Source: a virus
Length of the DNA: 64,000 nucleotides
IMG/VR virus record: IMGVR_UViG_3300033149_004104
Coordinates: 1 to 64,000 of that record
Strand: one strand, 5' to 3'
Within the stretch, counting starts at the first letter, position 1. Each line of letters begins with the position of its first letter. This document shows positions 25,661 through 35,183 of the stretch, piece by piece. The notes under the pieces were generated by a model that saw only the letters and a program-made list of their open reading frames with translations, ran no database searches and was not told the origin of the DNA. A program made the position numbers and the translations under genes.

Positions 25661-26395
25661 ATGGCCATACTTTCAATTCCCGATAATATTTATGAAAGAA
25701 TTTTAACTTGTATTGGGTATCCGATTATAAGTGAATCGGATATGGGGCTTACTAAAGATCAGATTTTAGACTTACTTATTCTCCCCCCTTTAAAAAATGT
25801 TTACTATAAATGGTTTCCAATACTTGAGAGAGAGGATTATAGCACTTCTGCTTCTTTTGAAATAGATTTTCCAGATGAACAAACCTTTGGGGTAGTTGAT
25901 ATTCGTCTTGTATGGCAAGGAGTTGGAGGAGCGGGTAGAACGGGTAATCCGCTTCTTGACCAATTTAATATCAGAATAAAAGGGCAAACTCGTAATAAAT
26001 GGAATACAGGAAACGATTACGGGTATACTCAAGTTTATTACGCTGAACAGGCGTATAGCAGAGCAAGAATTCAAAATGTTAAAGCTTTAAAACAATGGGT
26101 AGATTATACAAATAGAAAAGTGAAGGGGTATACGAATGCTATCGGAAAAATATCTATTACCTGGGCTAAATGGGCAAATGATTGGAGCGGTGTACAATTC
26201 AAATTTGAAGAAGATGTTATCAAACTTTGTCAATCTTATGTACTTGGATATTTTGGAAGATTATTAAATCAAGGAACCGGTGATTTACCGACTGAGCTTA
26301 CTGGAGATGATATGATAAGCAGGAGTGAAGATTTAGAAGAACAAATTATAGAAAAATTTAAACAATATAGCAAGGTTGTTATTTTGAGAGGATAG
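25661..26395 (+). CDS. Virion structural protein, probable neck/head-completion type
   Basis: 244 residues from ATG 25661; the in-frame TTG at 25652 lies too close to the ribosome site. Soluble alpha/beta protein with E-I-D-F-P-D-E-Q, V-D-I-R-L-V-W-Q and I-S-I-T-W-A-K-W segments. Position immediately after the capsid gene and its late promoter support a virion role. I do not recognise an exact family. Confidence 0.6.
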   Translation: MAILSIPDNIYERILTCIGYPIISESDMGLTKDQILDLLILPPLKNVYYKWFPILEREDYSTSASFEIDFPDEQTFGVVDIRLVWQGVGGAGRTGNPLLDQFNIRIKGQTRNKWNTGNDYGYTQVYYAEQAYSRARIQNVKALKQWVDYTNRKVKGYTNAIGKISITWAKWANDWSGVQFKFEEDVIKLCQSYVLGYFGRLLNQGTGDLPTELTGDDMISRSEDLEEQIIEKFKQYSKVVILRG

Positions 26396-26471
26396 TGTGA
26401 TAAGAATACTTGAAGTTAAGACAAACAGAGTAATTTTAAATTATTAAAATTAGAGAAAAAAGTTAGTTGAT

Positions 26472-27170
26472 ATGGGAGATTATACTATTAAAGAAGTACT
26501 TCAAATTACAGATAAATATTATCCAAATAGATTTACATATAAAGAACGTGATGTAGTAAAACGTATTGTTATAAAAGAAGTGAAAGAAGTACAACGACAT
26601 GATATTCCTGGAGGCCCGAGAGTATATACGAAATATGTTATTGAAAGCAAATCATGGCCACAGTATTATCCTTATTTTACTAGAACAGATAGCAGAGGTA
26701 GACGTAGACGCTATCAAAGAAGTGTAGCTCATTATTATGATGTAATATTCGAAACGGATAGATTGAGCTTAAATACTAAGAAATGGGTGGGTAGAGTTGG
26801 CAGTGGAAAAAAGTGGAATGCTAGACCGCCACAATCGCAAATAAAAAGTTTATATCCTGAAACAAGGGAAAAATTTAGAAGAAGGGCTAGAGGTAATCAA
26901 CAAGAATATAAGAGACTTGTAGAAAGACATAAAAGAAGTGCACCGTATCTTGATGTAGGCGATTATAATAGTAGAGTAAATGGAATTATGGGGGATTTTT
27001 GTTTTAGACAAGCTTGGGCATATTACACTCATGGCCATCTATTTGGAAGACAATATTATGGTAACGTACCTTCTTCAATTACAAATCCTAACGCTATTGT
27101 TTTTTTCGATAAACATCAATTAAATGTAATTGACCAACTTATGAGAAGAGGGATCTTAAAAGATGATTAA
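26472..27170 (+). CDS. Virion-associated basic protein
   Basis: 232 residues, arginine- and tyrosine-rich (S-R-G-R-R-R-R-Y-Q-R near 75; R-R-R-A-R-G near 135). A basic protein next to neck genes could contact DNA in the head-tail channel, but that is inference. The preceding 76-bp gap is AT-rich without a clear promoter motif; ribosome signal is weak. Its end overlaps the next gene by 8 bp. Confidence 0.55.
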   Translation: MGDYTIKEVLQITDKYYPNRFTYKERDVVKRIVIKEVKEVQRHDIPGGPRVYTKYVIESKSWPQYYPYFTRTDSRGRRRRYQRSVAHYYDVIFETDRLSLNTKKWVGRVGSGKKWNARPPQSQIKSLYPETREKFRRRARGNQQEYKRLVERHKRSAPYLDVGDYNSRVNGIMGDFCFRQAWAYYTHGHLFGRQYYGNVPSSITNPNAIVFFDKHQLNVIDQLMRRGILKDD

Positions 27171-27675
27171 GATTATAAATTTTAAAGAAAAGATTTATGG
27201 AAATATGGCAATAGTTTTCCATAGAACTAGCGTTTCAGATTTAGTAAATAAAGTTTTTACAAGTGGATTTAAACCTGGTACAGGAGATAAATATGGAAGA
27301 GGATTTTATGCTACTTATGAACTTGAGTCACAAGAGCGACCAGAAATGAAGAAATATGGAACCTGGAAAAATGGAACTTGGAGAAATGGAGTCTGAAAAG
27401 ACGGAACCTGGAAAAAAGGAATCTGGAAAGATGGGATTTGGGAAGACGGAGCTTGGGAAGGCGGGCAATGGGAAAAAGGAGTTTGGAAAAAAGGTACCTG
27501 GGAAAATGGGATTTGGGAGTATGGAACTTGGGAAAATGGAGATTGGAAAGATGGAATTTGGGAAAGTGGGGTGTGGAAAGGTGGAAAGATATGGAACCCT
27601 CAAACAAAAAAATATCAGTATAGTGACAAAAACCCTTATGATTGCGAATGGAGCTTGAGTTATTATAAAAGATAA
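27163..27675 (+). pseudogene. GTW-repeat protein with ART-like N-terminus, interrupted by TGA
   Basis: Residues about 15-65 carry F-H-R-T-S...G-F-K-P-G-T-G-D-K-Y-G-R-G-F-Y, resembling the start of ADP-ribosyltransferase-type folds. About 15 GTW units and the family C-terminal cap follow. The tryptophan codon of the third unit is TGA (27394-27396) instead of TGG; the frame then stays open to TAA 27673-27675. Genes in this window end with TGA (for example 4802-4804), so TGA is a stop here. Either a nonsense mutation, a read-through site or a sequencing error. The ATG overlaps the previous gene. Confidence 0.75.
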
Positions 27676-27708
27676 TAATATTTATGACATAAGGAGGGAG
27701 AGTAAAAC

Positions 27709-29001
27709 GTGATTAAAATATTTAAAAACCTGAACCTTCTTGAAAAGAAAGATCACATTATAAGAAAAATGCCCAATTTGACTAGTGAGCAGAAGGAAGA
27801 ACTAATAAACTTTTTCAATAGACACCCAAATTATGAAAATAGGGTCGATTGGAATAAGTGGAGAACTTTAACATACGAAGATTTTAAAGACATTCTTGAA
27901 ATTGAATCCAAAACTCAAAGGAAGAAATCCGTTAAGACAAGAGGAATAAAAGGACTAAAAGAGGGTAAGGATTATATTCAATTGAAGAATTTGCCCGACG
28001 ATATACAAGGATATATTCCTTTGAATTACGAGGCATCAAAATTTATTGCTTCTAGATATGTAGGAGGCATTGAAGGAAAATGGTGTACTGCATATCAAAA
28101 AACCGATAAATATTGGGAAGAATATAAAAGCTACGGGGTAATTTTTATATATTTAATCAAAGACAATGAAAAATATGCAATAGCTGTTTATCTCGACAAT
28201 AAAACTTATGAAATTTATAATAAAGATGACGATAAAATTTCTTTTATAGAAGGCATTAATATTAAATCAGATATATTAAATGATCGAAATGTTTCTCTTT
28301 TTGAAAAAGTAAGAAAAGAAATCGGTTTTGAACATTGGATTACCAAAGCTGAAATATCAAAGGATGCTAAGTTTGAATATGGCGAATTTAGGCAAATAGT
28401 TTGGTTAGATGGGGCGTGGTATAAAGGGACTTGGTATAACGGAATTTGGAAAAATGGAATTTGGAAAAATGGAACTTGGGAAGATGGTTCTTGGAAGAGT
28501 GGAACTTGGAAGAGTGGAACTTGGAAGTTTGGAACTTGGGAAGATGGAATATGGGAAAATGGAAATTGGATAATGGGATTATGGGAAGATGGAATTTGGA
28601 AAGACGGAACTTGGAAAGATGGAACTTGGGAGGATGGAACATGGAAAAGTGGAATTTGGAACAAAGGGGGATGGACAAAAGGGATATGGGAAGACGGAAT
28701 ATGGAAAAATGGAATTTGGGGTGGAGGAACCTGGGAAAGTGGAATTTGGAAGGATGGATCTTGGATTAAGGGGACGTGGATTAATGGAACTTGGGAATTT
28801 GGAACTTGGTATAACGGAATTTGGAAAAACGGAACTTGGAAAGATGGAACTTGGATTGATGGGGAATGGAAAGACGGAATCTGGAAAGATGGAGTATGGA
28901 AAGGTGGAAAAATATGGGATCCTCAAATAGAAAAATATCAATATAGTGACAAAAACCCCTATGATTGTGAATGGAGCTTAAGTTATTACAAAGAACAATA
29001 G
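27709..29001 (+). CDS. GTW-repeat protein, type A N-terminus
   Basis: 430 residues. Residues 1-225 are the type A domain: a basic start M-I-K-I-F-K-N-L, a helical P-N-L-T-S-E-Q-K-E-E-L region, then G-K-W-C-T-A-Y-Q-K and Y-A-I-A-V-Y. The W-C-T-A segment recalls a domain common in large-phage proteins. From about residue 228 there are 34 G-x-W-x-x units, then the cap K-I-W-D-P...Y-S-D-K-N-P-Y-D-C-E-W-S-L-S-Y. The array probably forms a Trp-stacked beta solenoid. GTG start with AGGAGGGAG. Function unknown; binding or virion-surface role is conjecture. Confidence 0.85.
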   Translation: MIKIFKNLNLLEKKDHIIRKMPNLTSEQKEELINFFNRHPNYENRVDWNKWRTLTYEDFKDILEIESKTQRKKSVKTRGIKGLKEGKDYIQLKNLPDDIQGYIPLNYEASKFIASRYVGGIEGKWCTAYQKTDKYWEEYKSYGVIFIYLIKDNEKYAIAVYLDNKTYEIYNKDDDKISFIEGINIKSDILNDRNVSLFEKVRKEIGFEHWITKAEISKDAKFEYGEFRQIVWLDGAWYKGTWYNGIWKNGIWKNGTWEDGSWKSGTWKSGTWKFGTWEDGIWENGNWIMGLWEDGIWKDGTWKDGTWEDGTWKSGIWNKGGWTKGIWEDGIWKNGIWGGGTWESGIWKDGSWIKGTWINGTWEFGTWYNGIWKNGTWKDGTWIDGEWKDGIWKDGVWKGGKIWDPQIEKYQYSDKNPYDCEWSLSYYKEQ

Positions 29002-29033
29002 TATTTATATTATAAAGATGGTGGTTGAGGGGC

Positions 29034-30311
29034 ATGATCAAAATATTTAAAAATTTAAACTTACTTGAAAAAAAAGATCATATTATAAGAAAAATACCTA
29101 ATTTGACTAATGAGCAGAAGGAGGAGCTGATAAACTTTTTCGATAAACACCCAAATTACGAAAATAGAATTGATTGGAACAGGTGGAGGACTTTAACATA
29201 CGAAGATTTTAAGGGTATTCTTGAAATTGAATCAAAGACTCAGAAAAAAAAATCCGTTAAGATAAGTGGAATAAAAGGACTAAAAGAGGGTGAGGATTAT
29301 ATTCAACTGAAAGGGTTGCCCGATGATACGCAAGGATACATACCTCTAAATTACGAGGCTTCAAAATTTATTGCTTCTAGATATGTAGGGGGTATCGAGG
29401 GGAGATGGTGTACAGCATATCAAAAAACTAGGGAATATTGGGAAAAATATACAAGTGAGAATATAATCTTAATTTATTTGATTAATAATAATACAAAATA
29501 TGCAATAGCCGTTTATCCAAATAATAAAACTCATAAAATTTATGATAGTGATGACAACAAAATTTCTTATATTCCCGGTATTGATATTAACCGAGATATA
29601 TTAAATAAAAGAAACATTTCTATTTTTGAAAAAATAAGAAGAGAAGTTGAAGACTATAAGCATTGGATTCATAAAGCTGAAATATCAAGAGACGCTAGAT
29701 TCGAAATTGATAAAACAAATCAAGTAATTTGGTACAAAGGGACTTGGGTAGATGGGGTATGGGAAAGGGGAACTTGGATTAATGGGATTTGGTTTGATGG
29801 TTATTGGGCAAAAGGAGCTTGGAAGAATGGAATTTGGAGAGGGGGAACTTGGGAAAAAGGAACTTGGGAAGACGGAACCTGGGAAAAAGGAATTTGGTAT
29901 GGCGGGACTTGGAAAGATGGAATTTGGGAACATGGAACTTGGAAAGATGGAACTTGGAAATATGGAACCTGGAAAAATGGAGTTTGGGAAAGTGGAACTT
30001 GGAAAGATGGAGTCTGGAAAAGCGGAACCTGGAAAAATGGAGCCTGGGAAAGCGGAACTTGGAAAGATGGAACCTGGAAGCTTGGAATCTGGGAACTTGG
30101 GACTTGGATTAATGGAACCTGGGAGTCTGGAACTTGGGAATATGGAACCTGGAAAGATGGAGTCTGGGAAGGTGGGGATTGGGACGATGGAAATTGGGAA
30201 AAGGGAGTATGGAAAGGTGGAAGGATATGGAATCCAGAAACAGGAAAATATCAATATAGCGATAAGAACCCAAACGAATGTGAATGGAGCTTAAGTTATT
30301 ACAAAAGATAA
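29034..30311 (+). CDS. GTW-repeat protein, type A N-terminus
   Basis: 425 residues from ATG 29034 (GGTGGTTGAGGGG upstream; the in-frame TTG at 29025 lies inside it). The type A domain is close to the previous gene through residue 220, with G-R-W-C-T-A. It then has an alternative linker V-E-D-Y-K-H-W-I-H-K that groups it with the genes at 30331, 32679 and 33945. About 33 GTW units and the standard cap follow. Several units read E-L-G or E-Y-G instead of K-D-G, so unit identity varies along the array. Confidence 0.85.
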   Translation: MIKIFKNLNLLEKKDHIIRKIPNLTNEQKEELINFFDKHPNYENRIDWNRWRTLTYEDFKGILEIESKTQKKKSVKISGIKGLKEGEDYIQLKGLPDDTQGYIPLNYEASKFIASRYVGGIEGRWCTAYQKTREYWEKYTSENIILIYLINNNTKYAIAVYPNNKTHKIYDSDDNKISYIPGIDINRDILNKRNISIFEKIRREVEDYKHWIHKAEISRDARFEIDKTNQVIWYKGTWVDGVWERGTWINGIWFDGYWAKGAWKNGIWRGGTWEKGTWEDGTWEKGIWYGGTWKDGIWEHGTWKDGTWKYGTWKNGVWESGTWKDGVWKSGTWKNGAWESGTWKDGTWKLGIWELGTWINGTWESGTWEYGTWKDGVWEGGDWDDGNWEKGVWKGGRIWNPETGKYQYSDKNPNECEWSLSYYKR

Positions 30312-30330
30312 TAATATGGGGGAGTAAAAC

Positions 30331-31473
30331 GTGATTAAAATATTTAAAAATCTGAACCTTCTTGAAAAAAAAGATCACATTATAAGAAAAATACCTAATT
30401 TGACTAGTGAACAGAAGGAGGAGCTAATAAATTTTTTCAATAAACACCCAAATTACGAGAACAGAATTGATTGGAATAAGTGGAAAACTTTAACATACGA
30501 AGATTTTAAAGACATTCTAGGGATTGAATCTAAGACTCAAAGGAAAAAATCCGTTAAGATAAGTGGAATAAAAGGATTAAAAGAGGGCGAGGATTATATT
30601 CAATTGAAGAATTTGCCTGACGATACGCAAGGATATATCCCTTTGAATTACGAGGCTTCAAAATTTATTGCTTCTAGATATGTAGGGGGTATCGAGGGGA
30701 AATGGTGTACAGCATACCAAAAAACTAGGGAATATTGGGAAGAATATAAAAGTGATAGGATAATTTTTATATATTTAATCAAAGACAATGAAAAATATGC
30801 AATAGCCGTTTATCCTGACAATAGAACTTATGAAGTTTATGATAAAAATGATAACAAAATTTCTTATATTCCCGGTATTGATATTAAACGAGATATATTA
30901 AATAAAAAAAATATTTCTATTTTTGAAAAAATAAAAAGAGAAGTTGAAGACTACAAGCATTGGATTTATAAAGTTAAAATATCAAAAGACGCTAGATTTG
31001 AAATTGATAAGACGAATCGGGTATTTTGGTATGAAGGGACTTGGATAGATGAGGTATGGGAAAGTGGAACCTGGAAAGATGGAACTTGGCTTGATGGTTA
31101 TTGGACAGATGGAACTTGGGAGAATGGAACCTGGGAAAATGGTACTTGGGAATATGGAATCTGGGAAAATGGGGTTTGGAAAGACGGAATTTGGAAAGAT
31201 GGAACTTGGTTGAAGGGGGTTTGGAAAGAGGGAATTTGGAAAAATGGAGTTTGGGAAAATGGAACTTGGGAAGATGGGACATGGGAGGATGGGTTTTGGG
31301 AAAATGGAATCTGGAAAGATGGAACTTGGAAAGATGGAACTTGGAAGGATGGAATCTGGAAAGACGGAGTGTGGAAAGGTGGAAAGATATGGAACCCTCA
31401 AACAAAAAAATATCAGTATAGTAACAAAAACCCCTATGATTGTGAATGGGGTTTAAGCTATTACAAGAAATAA
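30331..31473 (+). CDS. GTW-repeat protein, type A N-terminus, short array
   Basis: 380 residues, GTG start with GGGGGA upstream, 19 bp after the previous gene. Complete type A domain (W-C-T-A-Y-Q-K near 128). Only about 24 GTW units, ten fewer than in the 27709 gene, then the cap ending G-L-S-Y-Y-K-K. One unit has Glu in place of Gly (T-W-I-D-E). Length difference by whole 15-bp units indicates expansion/contraction by recombination. Confidence 0.85.
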   Translation: MIKIFKNLNLLEKKDHIIRKIPNLTSEQKEELINFFNKHPNYENRIDWNKWKTLTYEDFKDILGIESKTQRKKSVKISGIKGLKEGEDYIQLKNLPDDTQGYIPLNYEASKFIASRYVGGIEGKWCTAYQKTREYWEEYKSDRIIFIYLIKDNEKYAIAVYPDNRTYEVYDKNDNKISYIPGIDIKRDILNKKNISIFEKIKREVEDYKHWIYKVKISKDARFEIDKTNRVFWYEGTWIDEVWESGTWKDGTWLDGYWTDGTWENGTWENGTWEYGIWENGVWKDGIWKDGTWLKGVWKEGIWKNGVWENGTWEDGTWEDGFWENGIWKDGTWKDGTWKDGIWKDGVWKGGKIWNPQTKKYQYSNKNPYDCEWGLSYYKK

Positions 31474-31509
31474 TAATACTTATATTATAAAAATGGGGGG
31501 TTGAGGGGC

Positions 31510-32298
31510 ATGATCAAAATATTTAAAAATTTGAACCTTCTTGAAAAAAAAGATCACATTATAAGAAAAATGCCCAATTTAACTAGTGAACAGAAGGAAG
31601 AAATAATAAATTTTTTTAATAAGTGTCCAAATTACGAGAATGGAATTGATTGGAACGAGTGGGAAACTTTAATATATGAAGATTTTAAGAATATTCTTAA
31701 AATTGATCCCAGAATTCAAGGAAGGGAATTTGTTAAAATAAGCGGAATAAAAGAATTAAAGAGGGGTGATGATTATATTCAATTGAAGAAAGCCCCTAAT
31801 AATGTGCAAGAATACACCCCCTTAGATTATAAAGCGTCAAAATTTATTATTTCTGAAAAAGAAATCGGTTTTGAGCATTGGATTACCAAAGCTGAAATAT
31901 TAAAGGAGGCTAAATTTAAATTTGATGGGCCTACACAAATAATTTGGTTAAGTGGAACTTGGAAAAACGGAACTTGGAAAAACGGAACTTGGAAGGATGG
32001 GATTTGGGAAAACGGAACCTGGCAAACTGGAACTTGGGAAAATGGAACTTGGAAAAACGGAACTTGGGAAGACGGAATTTGGAAAAATGGAACTTGGAAA
32101 TTTGGAACTTGGAAAGGTGGGGTTTGGAATGATGGGATTTGGGTAATGGGAATTTGGAAAGATGGAAATTGGAAAGATGGAGCATGGAAAGGCGGGGAGA
32201 TATGGAATCTAGAAACAAGAAAATATGAATATAGCGATAAAAACCCATACGAATGTGAATGGAGTTTAAGTTATAGAAAGTTTCCATATCAATATTAA
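31510..32298 (+). CDS. GTW-repeat protein with shortened type A domain
   Basis: 262 residues from ATG 31510. The first 110 residues follow type A, but the sequence jumps from Y-K-A-S-K-F-I-I-S to K-E-I-G-F-E-H-W. About 90 residues that include the W-C-T-A segment are missing. The part after the jump matches the 27709 gene better than its neighbours. Seventeen GTW units and the cap follow, with an odd end F-P-Y-Q-Y. It may be a natural deletion mutant that keeps the frame, or a variant with a different activity. Confidence 0.8.
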   Translation: MIKIFKNLNLLEKKDHIIRKMPNLTSEQKEEIINFFNKCPNYENGIDWNEWETLIYEDFKNILKIDPRIQGREFVKISGIKELKRGDDYIQLKKAPNNVQEYTPLDYKASKFIISEKEIGFEHWITKAEILKEAKFKFDGPTQIIWLSGTWKNGTWKNGTWKDGIWENGTWQTGTWENGTWKNGTWEDGIWKNGTWKFGTWKGGVWNDGIWVMGIWKDGNWKDGAWKGGEIWNLETRKYEYSDKNPYECEWSLSYRKFPYQY

Positions 32299-32311
32299 AA
32301 AGAGGTGTGTT

Positions 32312-32545
32312 GTGGAAATAATAAATGAAGAAGAATTTAGAATAGATTATAGCAATTTTTATATAGCATATAATAAAACTCAAGATTTATGGTATGCACG
32401 ACATGAGAATGAAGATTTATATGAAGAAGATGTTATTATTGATATAGAAAATTTAAAAGATGAACCGGTGGAGCTATTTGATGGCTTTATACTTGATATA
32501 CAAGAATTTAAAGAAATAGAGGGGCTAAAAAATACGATCATTTAG
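32312..32545 (+). CDS. Small acidic protein within the GTW cluster
   Basis: 77 residues, GTG start behind AAAGAGGTG. Strongly acidic (E-N-E-D-L-Y-E-E-D-V-I) and unrelated to the GTW proteins. No family recognised. After it, 32546-32678 contains no gene; it holds a short stretch identical to part of the GTW cap (32629-32642). Confidence 0.55.
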   Translation: MEIINEEEFRIDYSNFYIAYNKTQDLWYARHENEDLYEEDVIIDIENLKDEPVELFDGFILDIQEFKEIEGLKNTII

Positions 32546-32628
32546 TACTAAGATATGAAAAGATAGATTAAGATGATGCTTGGTTAGAAAAATGATTACA
32601 ATTTTTGAATTTTAAGAAAAAACTTATA

Positions 32629-32642
32629 GAGTTTAAGTTATA
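32629..32642 (+). other. Possible scar of a lost GTW gene
   Basis: GAGTTTAAGTTATA in the gap before 32679 equals the DNA that encodes the end of the GTW cap (W-S-L-S-Y) in several paralogues. Fourteen bases only, so chance cannot be excluded. Confidence 0.3.
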
Positions 32643-32678
32643 ATAAAAAATAGATTAGAGAGATATGCGGTATAAAAG

Positions 32679-33911
32679 ATGGTTAGAATATTCAAAAATT
32701 TAAATTTACTCGAAAAGAAAGATCATATTATAAGAAAAATGCCCAATTTGACTAGTGAACAAAAAGAAGAGCTGATAAATTTCTTTAGTAGGCATCCTAA
32801 CTATGAAAATAGAATTGATTGGAATAAGTGGAAAACTTTAACATACGAAGATTTTAAAGACATTCTAGGAATTGAATCAAAGACTCAAAGAAAGAAATCT
32901 GTTAAGATAAGTGGAATAAAAGGATTAAAAGAGGGCAAGGATTATATTCAACTGAAAGGGTTGCCTGACGATATGCAAGGATACATTCCTTTAAACTATG
33001 AGGCATCAAAATTTATTGCCTCTAAATATGTAGGAGGCATCAAAGGAAAATGGTGCACAGCATATCGAAAAAGTAAGGAATATTGGGAAAAATATACAAG
33101 TAAGAGTATAATCTTAATTTATTTGATTGGTAATAATACAAAATATGCAATATCCGTTTATCTAGATAATAGAACTTATGAAATTTATGATAGTAAGGAT
33201 AACAAAATTTCTTATATTCCCGGTATTGATATTAAACGAGATATATTAAATAAAAGAAATATTTTTATTTTTGAAAAAATAAGAAGAGAAGTTGAAGACT
33301 ACAAGCATTGGATTTATAAAGTTAAAATATTAAAAGGCGCTAGATTTGAAATTGATAAGACAAATCAAGTAATTTGGTATAAAGGAATTTGGATAGATGG
33401 AGTATGGGAAAGGGGAACTTGGGTTAATGGAGTTTGGCTTGATGGTTATTGGACAGATGGAACTTGGGAAGACGGAACTTGGAAAGAGGGGACTTGGGAA
33501 AAGGGAACCTGGAAAGACGGAACCTGGGAAAAAGGAATTTGGTATGGCGGGATTTGGAAAGATGGGATCTGGGAATTTGGAACTTGGAAAGATGGAACTT
33601 GGAAAGGGGGGACTTGGGAAAAGGGTACTTGGGAAGACGGAACTTGGGAAGATGGCTTCTGGGAAAACGGAACTTGGGAAGATGGGACTTGGCTGGAGGG
33701 GGTTTGGAAAGATGGAACTTGGGAAGACGGAACTTGGGAAGATGGAACTTGGAAATATGGAGTCTGGGAAGGTGGAGTTTGGAAAGATGGAATTTGGGAA
33801 AGTGGAGTGTGGGAAGGTGGAAAGATATGGAACCTGAAAACAAAAAAATATAAATATAGCGATAAGAACCCATACGAATGTGAATGGAGTTTGAGTTATT
33901 ACAAAAGATAA
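32679..33911 (+). CDS. GTW-repeat protein, type A N-terminus
   Basis: 410 residues, ATG start but no strong ribosome site (GAGAG 24 nt upstream). Full type A domain with G-K-W-C-T-A-Y-R-K. About 30 GTW units, enriched in E-D-G and K-D-G, then a cap with N-L-K-T-K-K-Y-K-Y-S-D. Its first eight units (W-Y-K-G, W-I-D-G, W-E-R-G ...) mirror those of the 29034 and 33945 genes, so array starts are more conserved than array middles. Confidence 0.85.
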   Translation: MVRIFKNLNLLEKKDHIIRKMPNLTSEQKEELINFFSRHPNYENRIDWNKWKTLTYEDFKDILGIESKTQRKKSVKISGIKGLKEGKDYIQLKGLPDDMQGYIPLNYEASKFIASKYVGGIKGKWCTAYRKSKEYWEKYTSKSIILIYLIGNNTKYAISVYLDNRTYEIYDSKDNKISYIPGIDIKRDILNKRNIFIFEKIRREVEDYKHWIYKVKILKGARFEIDKTNQVIWYKGIWIDGVWERGTWVNGVWLDGYWTDGTWEDGTWKEGTWEKGTWKDGTWEKGIWYGGIWKDGIWEFGTWKDGTWKGGTWEKGTWEDGTWEDGFWENGTWEDGTWLEGVWKDGTWEDGTWEDGTWKYGVWEGGVWKDGIWESGVWEGGKIWNLKTKKYKYSDKNPYECEWSLSYYKR

Positions 33912-33944
33912 TAATATTTATGGCGTAAAAAGGGAGAATAAAAG

Positions 33945-35132
33945 ATGATTAGAATATTTAAAAATTTAAACTTACTTGAAAAAAAAGATCATATTATAAG
34001 AAAGATGCCCAATTTGACTAGTGAGCAGAAGGAAGAGCTAATAAACTTTTTCAACAAACATCCAAATTATGAAAACAGGATTGATTGGAACAAATGGAAA
34101 ACTTTAACTTATGATGATTTTAAAAATGTTCTAGGGATTGAATCTAAAACTCAGAGAAAAAAATCTGTCAAAACAAAAGGAATACGGGGATTAAAGGAAG
34201 GCGAGGATTATGTTCAATTAAAAGAACTTCCAAATAATGTAGAGGCATATATTCCTTTAAATTATGAGGCTTCAAAATTTATTGCCTCCAAATATGTAGG
34301 GGGTATCGAGGGAAAATGGTGTACTGCATATCAAAAAACCGATGAGTATTGGAAGAAATATACAAATGAGAGTATAATCTTAATTTATTTAATTAGTAAT
34401 GATACAAAATATGCAATAGCCGTTTATCCAAATAATAAAACTCATAAAATTTATGATAGTGATGATAACAAAATTTCTTATATCCCTGATATTTATATTA
34501 ACCGAGATATATTAAATAAAAGAAACATTTCTATTTTTGAAAAAATAAGAAGAGAAGTTGAAGATTATAAGCATTGGGTTCATAAAGCTGAAATATCGAA
34601 AGACGCCAAATTCGAAATTGATAAGACAAATCAAGTAATTTGGTACAAAGGGGTTTGGATAGATGGATTATGGGAAAGGGGAACCTGGAAAGATGGAACT
34701 TGGGAATATGGAATCTGGAAAGATGGTATCTGGGAAAAAGGAATCTGGAAAGATGGTATTTGGGAAGACGGAACTTGGAAATTTGGAACTTGGGTATACG
34801 GAATTTGGATAGATGGAACTTGGGAAAACGGAACTTGGAAGAAGGGAACCTGGGAAGATGGAGTCTGGGAAACCGGAACTTGGGCGAAAGGAACTTGGGA
34901 AGATGGAATCTGGAAAGATGGGGTTTGGAAAGATGGAACCTGGGAGTCTGGAACTTGGGAATATGGAACCTGGAAAGATGGCATCTGGGAAGGTGGGGAT
35001 TGGGACGATGGAAATTGGGAAAAGGGAGTATGGAAAGGTGGAAGGATATGGAGTTCAAAAACAGAAAGATATGAATATAGTGTAAAAAATCCTTATGACT
35101 GTAAATGGAGTTTAAGCTATAAAAAACGTTAG
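33945..35132 (+). CDS. GTW-repeat protein, type A N-terminus
   Basis: 395 residues, ATG with AGGGAGA upstream. Type A domain with more substitutions than the others (K-E-L-P-N-N-V-E-A-Y). About 27 GTW units; the last six, ending D-W-D-D-G-N-W-E-K-G-V-W-K-G-G, are the same as the end of the 29034 array, suggesting exchange between these genes. The cap is degenerate (W-S-S-K-T-E-R-Y-E-Y-S-V-K-N-P). Last gene of cluster I. Confidence 0.85.
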   Translation: MIRIFKNLNLLEKKDHIIRKMPNLTSEQKEELINFFNKHPNYENRIDWNKWKTLTYDDFKNVLGIESKTQRKKSVKTKGIRGLKEGEDYVQLKELPNNVEAYIPLNYEASKFIASKYVGGIEGKWCTAYQKTDEYWKKYTNESIILIYLISNDTKYAIAVYPNNKTHKIYDSDDNKISYIPDIYINRDILNKRNISIFEKIRREVEDYKHWVHKAEISKDAKFEIDKTNQVIWYKGVWIDGLWERGTWKDGTWEYGIWKDGIWEKGIWKDGIWEDGTWKFGTWVYGIWIDGTWENGTWKKGTWEDGVWETGTWAKGTWEDGIWKDGVWKDGTWESGTWEYGTWKDGIWEGGDWDDGNWEKGVWKGGRIWSSKTERYEYSVKNPYDCKWSLSYKKR

Positions 35133-35163
35133 ATTGTAAATAATTAAAGTTTTATTTGCTTAA

Positions 35164-35177
35164 TTACTAATATAATA
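35164..35177 (+). promoter_or_regulatory. Late-promoter motif after GTW cluster I
   Basis: TTACTAATATAATA, 6 nt before ATG 35184 and 18 nt before ATG 35196. It starts a new transcription unit for the small KGDKI genes and the type D GTW gene. Confidence 0.6.
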
Positions 35178-35183
35178 GAACGA

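Larger units (their letters stand above)
27340..35050 (+). repeat. GTW pentapeptide-coding 15-bp repeats, cluster I
   Basis: In six full genes and one broken gene the 3' half consists of 15-bp units of the type GGAACTTGGAAAGAT, encoding G-[T/I/V]-W-[K/E]-x. Hand count here is about 180 units (15, 34, 33, 24, 17, 30, 27 per gene), separated by the non-repeat N-terminal domains. Confidence 0.95.

Noticed and set aside
27163-27675. Reassignment of TGA to tryptophan in this phage
   Set aside because: Other genes end with TGA at sensible places (e.g. 4802-4804, 55471-55473), and all other GTW units use TGG. A single TGA is better explained by mutation or read-through.
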